Source of the DNA: Bacteroidaceae bacterium
GTDB lineage: Bacteria; Bacteroidota; Bacteroidia; Bacteroidales; Bacteroidaceae
NCBI GenBank assembly: GCA_024695315.1
Contig: JAILIJ010000012.1
Span: forward strand, 1 to 6,045
Length of the DNA stretch: 6,045 nt
Direction of reading: 5' to 3'
Under the pieces are notes generated by a model. It did no database searches and had not been told where the DNA came from. It saw only the letters and a program-made list of their open reading frames with translations. Shown one piece after another: positions 1 to 5,941 of this stretch (within the stretch, counting starts at the first letter, position 1; every line of letters starts with the position of its first letter). The position numbers and the translations under genes are program-made.

Positions 1-524
1 TAGGACCAATTACTGTTATTAGTGAAAGTCAGTTCTATGCTCAGGACTCGCTTACAGATACGGCAAAGAATGAGTTTGTTCTATTTGAAGATGATGGTAT
101 ATATTTGCAGATTGTAAATAAAGGTAGCGGACGCTCTTTTGTTGAAATGGCAAAGGAATTTGAAGATAGTACGGTGAATAAACTCGTTCTTTGCCGTTTC
201 CTTGAGTATAATGTTCAATCTGGTGATACAACACTTTGGAATAATATATCTACTTATTCTTACCTTGTAGATAAGATGCAAGTTACATATTCACACCAAG
301 GAAGATCATATACGGCGTCTTTCACGGAAGGGTTGATGTACAATAACTATAGCTATGTGGTACCAAAGGGATGGCTTAAACCTCTAGACTACATACGCCT
401 ATCACGTGATGTTTCAGATGTTGCCAAAGTGAGAGTTATTGTCCCACATACATCCGGTACATCCGTAGCTTCGTCTTATGTTTATCCGTACTACTATGAG
501 CTGAGTTATCAACTTGGTAGATAG
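1..524 (+). CDS. DUF4827-like protein, 3' part (5' end outside window)
   Basis: The frame is open from base 3 to the TAG at 522-524, giving 173 visible residues. It continues upstream past the window edge, so an internal TTG at 105 is not the real start. The visible protein begins GPITVISESQFYAQ. It contains FVLFEDDGIYLQIVNKGSG, then LVLCRFLEYN, then VVPKGWLKPLDYIRL, then KVRVIVPHTSGTSVASS and a Tyr-rich end PYYYELSYQLGR. From memory this order of motifs matches DUF4827, a Bacteroidales family of roughly 200-residue, usually lipoprotein-like proteins; the C-terminal half (VRVIVPH...YYEL) is reminiscent of FKBP-like folds. No catalytic role is known to me. The missing N-terminus would be where a lipoprotein signal should sit, so localisation cannot be confirmed. 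It lies 194 bp upstream of glmM in the same direction, a neighbourhood I recall from other Bacteroidales. Confidence 0.75.
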   Translation, partial: GPITVISESQFYAQDSLTDTAKNEFVLFEDDGIYLQIVNKGSGRSFVEMAKEFEDSTVNKLVLCRFLEYNVQSGDTTLWNNISTYSYLVDKMQVTYSHQGRSYTASFTEGLMYNNYSYVVPKGWLKPLDYIRLSRDVSDVAKVRVIVPHTSGTSVASSYVYPYYYELSYQLGR

Positions 525-610
525 GTCCGGTAAAATTCATAAATAGATATTTGATAATTCAACATTAGCAGCTTTTGATTTTAGATAAGTTGAAAATGAA
601 AAATCTTTTA

Positions 611-639
611 TTGGTCATTATACTGATAAACTAAATTTG
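611..639 (+). promoter_or_regulatory. Candidate Bacteroidetes-type promoter for glmM
   Basis: TAAATTTG at 632-639 fits the Bacteroidetes -7 consensus TAnnTTTG exactly. A TTG at 611-613 lies 18 bp upstream, close to the usual spacing for the -33 TTTG element. Transcription would begin near 646, leaving a leader of about 72 nt before the glmM ATG. This would let glmM be transcribed separately from the upstream DUF4827-like gene. The assignment rests on consensus and spacing only. Confidence 0.45.
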
Positions 640-718
640 TTTTATGGTTTTGGCTGGTGATATTTATTTTCGAATATTCTAAAAATAAAATGCTGTTGCA
701 ATATTAATAAGATAAGTT

Positions 719-2128
719 ATGTCACTTATAAAATCAATTTCAGGAATTCGTGGTACCATTGGCGGAAAAGCTGGCGATGGACTAAATCCACTTGACATTG
801 TAAAATTTACTTCTGCATATGCAACTCTAATTCGCCGTACAACAAGTGTGAAGACTAATAAGATTGTTGTTGGTCGAGATGCTCGTATTTCTGGTGAAAT
901 GGTGAAGAATGTGGTTTGTGGAACCCTCATGGGTATGGGGTTTGATGTTGTAAATATCGGTCTGGCTTCTACACCTACAACAGAGATTGCCGTAACTATG
1001 GAAGGTGCGTGTGGAGGTATCATTATCACAGCAAGTCATAATCCACGCCATTGGAATGCTCTAAAACTTCTTAACGAGAAGGGCGAATTTCTAAATGCTG
1101 CCGAGGGTAATGAAGTATTACGTATCGCAGAATCTGAGGATTTTGAATTTGCTGATGTAGATAATATCGGTAAATATAGAGAGGATGATACTTATGATCA
1201 GAAGCATGTTGATCTTGTGCTTGGACTTGATTTAGTAGATGTTCCGGCAATTAAGGCTGCAAACTTTAAGGTCGCTTTCGACTCTATCAATTCGGTGGGC
1301 GGCATAATTTTACCAAAACTGTTTAATGCACTTGGGGTAAATGAAGTTACTCCACTTTATGCAGAGCCTACAGGAGATTTCCAGCATAATCCTGAGCCTT
1401 TGGAAAAAAATCTTTCTGATATCATGAGCCTTATGGCAAAGGGGGGTAAGGATGTAGCTTTTGTTGTTGACCCTGATGTTGACCGTCTTGCTTTCATTTG
1501 CGAGAATGGAAAAATGTATGGCGAGGAATATACACTCGTAACTGTAGCTGATTATGTTCTCAAACATACACCTGGAAATACTGTTAGCAACCTTTCTTCT
1601 ACTCGTGCTCTGCGAGATGTGACTCGTAAGTATGGCATGGAGTACAATGCGGCTGCCGTGGGGGAGGTAAATGTCGTAACAAAGATGAAGGAAACTAATA
1701 CAGTTATCGGAGGTGAAGGAAATGGCGGAGTTATTTATCCTGCTGCTCACTATGGACGTGACGCTCTTGTAGGTATTGCACTTTTCCTTTCTCACCTTGC
1801 TCATGAACGTCAGCAGAAACCAGGATTGACAGTAAGCCAGCTTCGTGCTACTTATCCAGAGTATTGTATAGCAAAAAATCGTATAGATCTTGACGCTAAT
1901 ACTGATGTTGATGCAATCTTGGCAAAGGTTAAGGAAATGTATAAAAACGAACCTGGTACAGAGGTTAATGATATTGATGGTGTGAAGATTGATTTCCCTG
2001 ATAAGTGGGTTCATCTACGCAAGTCAAATACAGAACCTATCATCCGAGTTTATTCTGAAGCTAACACTATGGAGGCTGCAGATGAAATCGGAAAGAAGAT
2101 TATGGATGTGGTATATTCCATGAAGTAA
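719..2128 (+). CDS. glmM: Phosphoglucosamine mutase
   Basis: 469-residue alpha-D-phosphohexomutase. It is predicted to convert glucosamine-6-phosphate to glucosamine-1-phosphate, the cytosolic step before UDP-GlcNAc and hence peptidoglycan and lipid A. All four family signatures are present in order: the phosphoserine loop TASHNP with catalytic Ser106, the metal-binding loop DPDVDR (Asp251, Asp253, Asp255), the sugar-recognition loop GEGNGG (332-337), and the phosphate-binding loop RKSNTEPIIRV (434-444). The N-terminus ISGIRGTIGG is the usual phosphohexomutase opening. The GEGNGG loop and the length resemble the archaeal-type GlmM lineage more than the roughly 445-residue E. coli form (GExSGH). 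The ATG at 719 is chosen because family homology begins at once; no Shine-Dalgarno sequence precedes it, as is normal in Bacteroidetes. Phosphomannomutase or phosphoglucomutase activity cannot be excluded from sequence alone, but the gene is intact and the GlmM call is likely. Confidence 0.9.
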   Translation: MSLIKSISGIRGTIGGKAGDGLNPLDIVKFTSAYATLIRRTTSVKTNKIVVGRDARISGEMVKNVVCGTLMGMGFDVVNIGLASTPTTEIAVTMEGACGGIIITASHNPRHWNALKLLNEKGEFLNAAEGNEVLRIAESEDFEFADVDNIGKYREDDTYDQKHVDLVLGLDLVDVPAIKAANFKVAFDSINSVGGIILPKLFNALGVNEVTPLYAEPTGDFQHNPEPLEKNLSDIMSLMAKGGKDVAFVVDPDVDRLAFICENGKMYGEEYTLVTVADYVLKHTPGNTVSNLSSTRALRDVTRKYGMEYNAAAVGEVNVVTKMKETNTVIGGEGNGGVIYPAAHYGRDALVGIALFLSHLAHERQQKPGLTVSQLRATYPEYCIAKNRIDLDANTDVDAILAKVKEMYKNEPGTEVNDIDGVKIDFPDKWVHLRKSNTEPIIRVYSEANTMEAADEIGKKIMDVVYSMK

Positions 2129-2147
2129 TAAAAACAAAATAATTATA

Positions 2148-2190
2148 AAAAACACCTCAACTCTATTTATAAAAGAGTTGAGGTGTTTTT
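2148..2190. terminator. Bidirectional intrinsic terminator between convergent genes
   Basis: A 17-bp perfect stem pairs 2148-2164 with 2174-2190 around a 9-nt loop (ATTTATAAA). The GC-richer core is CACCTCAACTCT/AGAGTTGAGGTG. The arms begin in an A run and end in a T run, so the RNA from either strand ends in a U tract. It sits 19 bp after the glmM stop and 40 bp beyond the stop of the opposing peptidase gene, so one element can end both transcripts. Confidence 0.93.
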
Positions 2191-2230
2191 ATTATATATA
2201 TATCAAGTTCTCTTTCTTCTTTTAATTGGG

Positions 2231-4705
2231 TTATAATGCCTTTTTACCATACATGCTATCCCACCATGTACTATCATCTTGTAAATATTTGGCAAACCAT
2301 GCCCAAATAGAATTTTGCCATTGTATTCTTTTGTTGTAATCCAAAATCCAATGATTTTCTCCATCTACAAGAACCATGGCTGTAGGTCTACCCAGCAGTT
2401 TAAGGGCTGTGTACATCTGGATACTCTCTCCGACTGGTACATTGGTGTCGCCAGTTCCGTGAACGAATAAGAGTGGAGTATGCACTTTGTCTGCATTATA
2501 TAGTGGGGATTGATCAACGTAAAGGTCTTTTCTTGTCCATGGATAGCTATTGGCCATTGACACCTCGGAATAAGAATATCCCCAGTAGCCTTCACCCCAA
2601 TAACTTGTGTGGTCGGATATTCCTGCATGACTTACTGCCGCAGCAAAAATATCTGTTACGGTTTGGAGATATTGCGTCATAAAACCTCCATAACTTGCTC
2701 CGATACATCCTATCTTCTTTGAATTTACAAATGAATGATCTTTACAGAAGCCCTGTACTGCTCCGATAATATCTTCTGCGACACCCTTGCCGGCTGTGTT
2801 TACATGAGCGGCTGACCATTTTTGTCCGAAACCTGTTGCACCACGTGGGTTTACCACAAGAACCACATATCCAAGTGAAGCATACGCGTGCTGAGGATAA
2901 CGGCTTTGGAATGTACGTGAAGTAGGAGAACAACCACCATAGTAGTTTACAATCATAGGATATGTCTTGCTTGCATCGAAATTAGCTGGTAGATAATAAC
3001 GACAACAGATTGTATCACCTTTCTCATTTATGTAATCCCAAGCCTCACATTTACCTAATGTTATTGATTTATATCTATCTTTATCTATATCGTCAATAAG
3101 CGTATAGGCTGAATTTTTCGTATTCATTGTGTATAGGCGGTCACTATTTGACGCACCTTGGCCGTAGTAGGCCATCATGTTAGAGGCATCGGAAATGCTG
3201 AAGCTCTCAAGAAGTTCTTCTCCGCAATCAATATATTTGAATTTACCAGTTTTTATGTTTAACTTATATAAATGCTTAAAGTCTTTGTCTTCTGTATTGA
3301 GGTATACTTGACCATCGTATTTTGACCAAATAAATGACTGAACGTTTGGATTGAAATCACGTGTGAGTGCTTTCCAATTTCTTGGTGAAAAGTCAGCCCC
3401 AGCATTTATAGTAGGAGAAAGAAAAAGCTGATAATCGTACATGCTTGGAGTCTGATTTGCGTTGATATTCTTGCCAATTCCATCTAATGCTTCTGGTGAA
3501 CCGGAAACCATTACTTGTGTACCGTCTGGTGAGAATTGTGCCGAAGCTATGAATCCGTCTTTATCAATCAGAGTGTCTACTTTTAGATTTTCAAGATTTA
3601 ATCGATATAGACTTGTGACTGTCGTAGGACGTGCCTCAAGATGGCTTTCACTCTTTGATATAAGAATGTATTTACCATCGCAACTAATGTCATTTAACCA
3701 TACGTTATGATGTCCGTATGTTAATTGTTGAACTAATCCTGATTTCAGATCGTACTTGTATAAGTTAGTACGTTTTCTCCATCCTGGTTGTCTGTCGTCA
3801 GGCTCAATAACTTCAAAAACATCTTTCTTTTCTTTTGGACCTTCTGTTTCTACGCTATATATTAAATAGTCTTCTGTTGGTGAAATCGTGAATTGAACTT
3901 GTGGCGCATTGGTACATATAACATTTTCTGCTTGTGTGGCAGGATCTATAGTTGTAATGCTATATGTTTTTACCCCATCGTTCTTGCTTACAAAATAACA
4001 TTTGTTTGTACGTGGCATCCAATTAATGTAATGCCTTTTTTCTATCACATTACCGGATTTCAAGTCTTTAAGGTAGACATGGTTTGTGACAGCACCACCT
4101 GTAGCAGTCTCACGAGTTTTGTAGATTAAGTATTTTCCATTTGGAGATATGCTAACACTTGAATATGATTTTGCATTTAGAACGTCATAAATGTTATATG
4201 GACGTTTTGTGTTACTATTAAGTTCTCCAACTAATAGTTTTTCGCCGTCAATCTTTATTGTTGCCGAGTCGCTCTGTCCTGGCTGTGATAGATATTTGAT
4301 GACTACATTATGTACAGATGGTTGTAATTGAGAATATCCTCCGTTTATCTGTTTATCGTCGAGATACACCTGATAGCTTTTTATTCCATCAACTTCAATA
4401 TTTACGGTAGAGTAAGAAGTGTTGGATATGGTAAATCCCAACAAGTGTAATGCTTTGCCTGACTCACAGCCTGGTAGCGTACCTGTTGTTATTGAATGTC
4501 CTTTTTTGAGACTCTCAAAGTTTACTGATGCATCCAGAAAACTACCATCGTTAAACGTCTTGCTGTTTACATCTGTCTCGTCAATCATGACTGGCTGTTG
4601 AACGACAAATGGGCCTGCATAGGTTAATGTTTTCACTTCTACTTCATCTGCTCTTGCCATTATAGCTGATAGAGCTGTTGTCGCTAATAATAATGTTTTT
4701 TTCAT
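2231..4705 (-). CDS. Exported S9-family (prolyl oligopeptidase/DPP-type) serine peptidase
   Basis: 824 residues. A Sec signal peptide occupies residues 1-19 (KK, a hydrophobic core, then ARA with cleavage before Asp20). It has no lipobox and no obvious type IX secretion C-terminal domain, so the protein is probably periplasmic. Residues about 25-165 form a beta-rich region I cannot assign. Residues about 180-520 look like a beta-propeller, with WD40/PD40-like strands at 183-195 (SVSISPNGKYLIY), 271-283, 339-350, 388-401 and 501-514. The C-terminal alpha/beta-hydrolase domain (about 545-815) carries NPRGATGFG, the nucleophile elbow GASYGG (Ser671), TGDTNVP (Asp753) and GENHW (His785). Tyr588 in NYYGG aligns with the oxyanion tyrosine of DPP IV. 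The Glu-Glu pair that makes DPP IV a strict dipeptidyl peptidase (DWVYEEE-type motif) is not visible, so the substrate is uncertain: an oligopeptidase or aminopeptidase acting on imported peptides. The ATG is supported by the signal peptide and by a promoter just upstream. Confidence 0.92.
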   Translation of the reverse strand: MKKTLLLATTALSAIMARADEVEVKTLTYAGPFVVQQPVMIDETDVNSKTFNDGSFLDASVNFESLKKGHSITTGTLPGCESGKALHLLGFTISNTSYSTVNIEVDGIKSYQVYLDDKQINGGYSQLQPSVHNVVIKYLSQPGQSDSATIKIDGEKLLVGELNSNTKRPYNIYDVLNAKSYSSVSISPNGKYLIYKTRETATGGAVTNHVYLKDLKSGNVIEKRHYINWMPRTNKCYFVSKNDGVKTYSITTIDPATQAENVICTNAPQVQFTISPTEDYLIYSVETEGPKEKKDVFEVIEPDDRQPGWRKRTNLYKYDLKSGLVQQLTYGHHNVWLNDISCDGKYILISKSESHLEARPTTVTSLYRLNLENLKVDTLIDKDGFIASAQFSPDGTQVMVSGSPEALDGIGKNINANQTPSMYDYQLFLSPTINAGADFSPRNWKALTRDFNPNVQSFIWSKYDGQVYLNTEDKDFKHLYKLNIKTGKFKYIDCGEELLESFSISDASNMMAYYGQGASNSDRLYTMNTKNSAYTLIDDIDKDRYKSITLGKCEAWDYINEKGDTICCRYYLPANFDASKTYPMIVNYYGGCSPTSRTFQSRYPQHAYASLGYVVLVVNPRGATGFGQKWSAAHVNTAGKGVAEDIIGAVQGFCKDHSFVNSKKIGCIGASYGGFMTQYLQTVTDIFAAAVSHAGISDHTSYWGEGYWGYSYSEVSMANSYPWTRKDLYVDQSPLYNADKVHTPLLFVHGTGDTNVPVGESIQMYTALKLLGRPTAMVLVDGENHWILDYNKRIQWQNSIWAWFAKYLQDDSTWWDSMYGKKAL

Positions 4706-4733
4706 TTATGTTTATGTTTTATTATAACATCTG

Positions 4734-4765
4734 CAAATGTAGTAAAAATATCACATTTAGACAAG
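4734..4765 (-). promoter_or_regulatory. Promoter of the S9 peptidase gene
   Basis: Read on the minus strand, TACATTTG (4741-4734) matches TAnnTTTG exactly. CTTG (4765-4762) lies 20 bp upstream and stands in for the -33 TTTG. Transcription would start around 4728, giving a very short A/T-rich leader of about 20 nt (AAAACATAAACATAA-like) with no Shine-Dalgarno sequence before the ATG at 4705. Confidence 0.65.
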
Positions 4766-4917
4766 TTGCATAGGATATATTATAGTTTGTCTGTAATTAT
4801 AAAGGTATTGATATAAAATAATGCTGTTATAATTCTTTGTAGTACAATGTTTTAAAGAATGAAAAACTGGTTGGAAAACATAAAAATGAGCAAAAAATGA
4901 ATTAAATAATGATTTTA

Positions 4918-4949
4918 CTTGCAATTTGCCATTTCAAGTGCTATATTTG
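4918..4949 (+). promoter_or_regulatory. Orphan Bacteroidetes-type promoter
   Basis: CTTG at 4918-4921, a 20-bp spacer and TATATTTG at 4942-4949 give an exact TAnnTTTG box with the same architecture as the rRNA promoter in this window (CTTG, 19 bp, TACCTTTG). Transcription would begin near 4956 and run toward the rRNA operon, but no ordinary protein gene follows. It could drive a small RNA, a short peptide or a long alternative rRNA leader. Confidence 0.55.
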
Positions 4950-4981
4950 TGCATTCATCTGACGGTGCTTTGAGTAACAAA

Positions 4982-5008
4982 TATCACCTAAGTGTTACGA
5001 AGGTGATA
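4982..5008 (+). other. 8-bp hairpin at start of tandem-repeat block
   Basis: TATCACCT (4982-4989) is perfectly complementary to AGGTGATA (5001-5008) with an 11-nt loop. The 3' arm lies across the first and second tandem units, so the fold and the repeat overlap. No T run follows, so it is not a terminator. Confidence 0.5.
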
Positions 5009-5035
5009 CGAAGGTAATACGAAGGGTTGCCGAAG
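4992..5035 (+). repeat. Four tandem 11-bp units ending in CGAAG
   Basis: The units are GTGTTACGAAG (4992-5002), GTGATACGAAG (5003-5013), GTAATACGAAG (5014-5024) and a diverged GGTTGCCGAAG (5025-5035). The first three differ from each other by only one or two bases. Eleven is not a multiple of three, so the units do not encode a simple amino-acid repeat, and it is close to one turn of B-DNA. Confidence 0.75.
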
Positions 5036-5053
5036 GAGGTGGGGTAGAAAACT

Positions 5054-5116
5054 ATGTCCGGACGTCTCTTGTTGTCAGTTTTTTGTTCGGTAACAGGAAT
5101 ACGTCTTGTCTTTTAA
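5054..5116 (+). CDS. Possible 20-residue small ORF with Shine-Dalgarno motif
   Basis: An ATG at 5054 opens a 20-codon frame ending in TAA at 5114-5116. The product starts MSGRLLLSVFC and is basic and hydrophobic, ending in Phe. AAGGAGGTG at 5033-5041 is a nine-base match to the complement of the 16S anti-Shine-Dalgarno, 12 nt before the ATG, which is longer than the usual spacing. Strong Shine-Dalgarno motifs are uncommon before genes in Bacteroidetes. I do not recognise the peptide. The T run at 5079-5084 falls inside the ORF, so it cannot be both translated in full and terminated there. Confidence 0.2.
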   Translation: MSGRLLLSVFCSVTGIRLVF

Positions 5117-5196
5117 TTTTTCATCTACATTATTATATAATATAAAGAGTCGGACATTCTCGATGTTTTTCTTGTTGTTTAGATATTTGATAAATC

Positions 5197-5214
5197 AATT
5201 CATGTGAATTTTTT
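5197..5214 (+). terminator. Weak terminator-like hairpin
   Basis: AATTC (5197-5201) pairs with GAATT (5206-5210) around ATGT, followed by further T to give a run of six T (5209-5214). The stem is short and A/T-rich, so termination would be inefficient. It could mark the end of a transcript from the orphan promoter at 4918-4949. Confidence 0.2.
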
Positions 5215-5348
5215 ATAAAAATAGGTTTTTCTTAGTAGATATATTCCAAAAAAAGAAGATCCTTATTGTATATTGTTGTTTTATCAGAACGCGTATTTAT
5301 AATATAGCTTCATCTTTTTATATATTTCCATTAAATTATTTCTCAACT

Positions 5349-5407
5349 TACGATTTTTATCGGCGGAAAATATTAGAAATATTCCTTTGCATTCCGCTAA
5401 AATCGTA
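5349..5407. repeat. 59-bp nested inverted repeat
   Basis: The outer arms TACGATTTT (5349-5357) and AAAATCGTA (5399-5407) are perfect complements over 9 bp. The inner arms GCGGAA (5363-5368) and TTCCGC (5392-5397) pair over 6 bp, separated from the outer arms by 5 nt on one side and 1 nt on the other. A central AATATT (5369-5374 and 5378-5383) adds further self-complementarity. It lies about 300 bp upstream of the rRNA promoter and belongs to no recognised gene. Confidence 0.65.
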
Positions 5408-5670
5408 CCATTTATTATTTTTGAGTGATCTTTTTATTTGACTTTTTCGATAAAATAATGAAAAATTTTATAAAAATGTAGATTATTCTCAAAAAAATAA
5501 CGCTGGAAAGAACGAAAAATGGGCTTTTGTGTGCTTTCTGAAGAGTTGGAGAGAAATCCTGAATAATATTATTTTATACCCTTAAAAGTTTCTGTATTTC
5601 TGTTAAAGTGTCCTAAAATATTAAAAATGCCATAAAAGTGTAGAAATTTGAGAAAAAATATGGCGGAACA

Positions 5671-5701
5671 CTTGTTATTCCGGGAAAAGTCCGTACCTTT
5701 G
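5671..5701 (+). promoter_or_regulatory. rRNA operon promoter
   Basis: CTTG (5671-5674), a 19-bp spacer and TACCTTTG (5694-5701) match the Bacteroidetes -33/-7 promoter, and TACCTTTGCAC is the form I recall for Bacteroides rRNA promoters. Transcription should start near 5708, about 235 nt before mature 16S. The upstream A/T-rich stretch (about 5614-5660, runs of A and T) could serve as an UP-type element. An inverted pair CGGAA (5664-5668)/TTCCG (5678-5682) flanks the -33 element. Confidence 0.85.
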
Positions 5702-5707
5702 CACTCG

Positions 5708-5941
5708 CTTTCAGGAACGAACGACATAAACGCTTACAAATTGTAAGATGAAACGTTCAGAAAACCAAAAGCATAGAAATCGATCTTTGACAGACTGCAA
5801 CATAAGACAAGGCAGCAAGACTGACTTCGGTTGGTCAAGCAAGCAAAAACGTCAAAAAGAAATAAACGAATAAAGCAGGAAAGCCTGGCCGAATCAGACA
5901 ACGAAAAGTAATGTCGTAAGACATACAAAAATATAAAATTT
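5708..5941 (+). other. Pre-16S rRNA leader with hairpins
   Basis: Transcribed spacer between the predicted start and mature 16S. A hairpin CTTACA (5733-5738)/TGTAAG (5742-5747) is enclosed by GAACG (5719-5723)/CGTTC (5754-5758). CAGG (5876-5879) pairs with CCTG (5884-5887). ATGTC-GTAA-GACAT (5911-5924) has a GNRA-type tetraloop and extends by GT/AC past a one-base bulge. The 5' half of the RNase III processing stem should lie here, but its partner downstream of 16S is outside the window. The minus-strand ORF across this leader is not a gene. Confidence 0.7.
5782..5792 (+). promoter_or_regulatory. boxA-like rRNA antitermination element
   Basis: GATCTTTGACA in the 16S leader resembles the boxA element (E. 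coli TGCTCTTTAACA), the RNA site bound by NusB-NusE that lets polymerase read through the long untranslated rRNA operon. Its position, about 75 nt after the predicted transcription start and 150 nt before 16S, is as expected. Confidence 0.6.

Larger units (their letters stand above)
4956..5084 (+). ncRNA. Candidate small RNA downstream of orphan promoter
   Basis: This is inferred, not recognised as a known family. A good promoter ends at 4949. Near the expected 5' end, CTGAC (4959-4963) can pair with GTCAG (5074-5078), which is followed at once by six T (5079-5084); G-U pairs could lengthen the closing stem. Inside are an 8-bp hairpin (4982-5008), four 11-bp tandem units (4992-5035) and an AAGGAGGTG motif. 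The size (about 130 nt) suits a small RNA, but the closing stem is weak and the 3' end might instead lie near 5214. It is not clearly 6S RNA, tmRNA, SRP RNA or RNase P RNA. Confidence 0.3.
4706..5693. other. AT-rich intergenic region without a convincing protein gene
   Basis: This stretch of about 1 kb lies between the divergent starts of the peptidase gene and the rRNA operon. I found no ORF on either strand with recognisable protein features. It holds the peptidase promoter, an orphan plus-strand promoter (4918-4949) with hairpin, tandem repeat and Shine-Dalgarno-like structure behind it (to about 5116), a small terminator-like hairpin (5197-5214), a 59-bp nested inverted repeat (5349-5407) and A/T-rich sequence (about 5400-5660) leading into the rRNA promoter. 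In 5101-5196, 5215-5348 and 5408-5613 I see only A/T-rich sequence. Confidence 0.7.

Noticed and set aside
679..1051. Minus-strand ORFs over the glmM start
   Set aside because: Shadow frames of glmM with no start signal or family resemblance.
1310..2014. 234-residue minus-strand ORF inside glmM
   Set aside because: It is antisense to an intact glmM with all its motifs. The composition (Ile, Ser, Cys, His rich) is typical of a shadow frame.
2365..4601. Short ORFs on both strands inside the S9 peptidase gene
   Set aside because: The peptidase frame is continuous and carries a signal peptide and a full catalytic triad. The others are overlapping frames without motifs.
4859..4900. 13-codon ORF starting MKNWLENIKM
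   Set aside because: It has no promoter with proper spacing and no conserved feature, and it is too short to support in A/T-rich DNA.
4992..5035. CRISPR array
   Set aside because: The 11-bp units are directly adjacent with no spacers, and there are no cas genes in the window.
4978..5150. Open plus-strand frame through the tandem repeats (YEGDTKVIRRVAEGGG...)
   Set aside because: It opens just after an in-frame stop and has no usable ATG or GTG before the repeat block. The tail is translated A/T-rich sequence without protein character.
5734..5928. 64-residue minus-strand ORF
   Set aside because: It lies wholly inside the 16S leader, antisense to the rRNA transcript, across boxA and the leader hairpins. 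Its product is Ser/Cys/Phe-rich with no recognisable motif.
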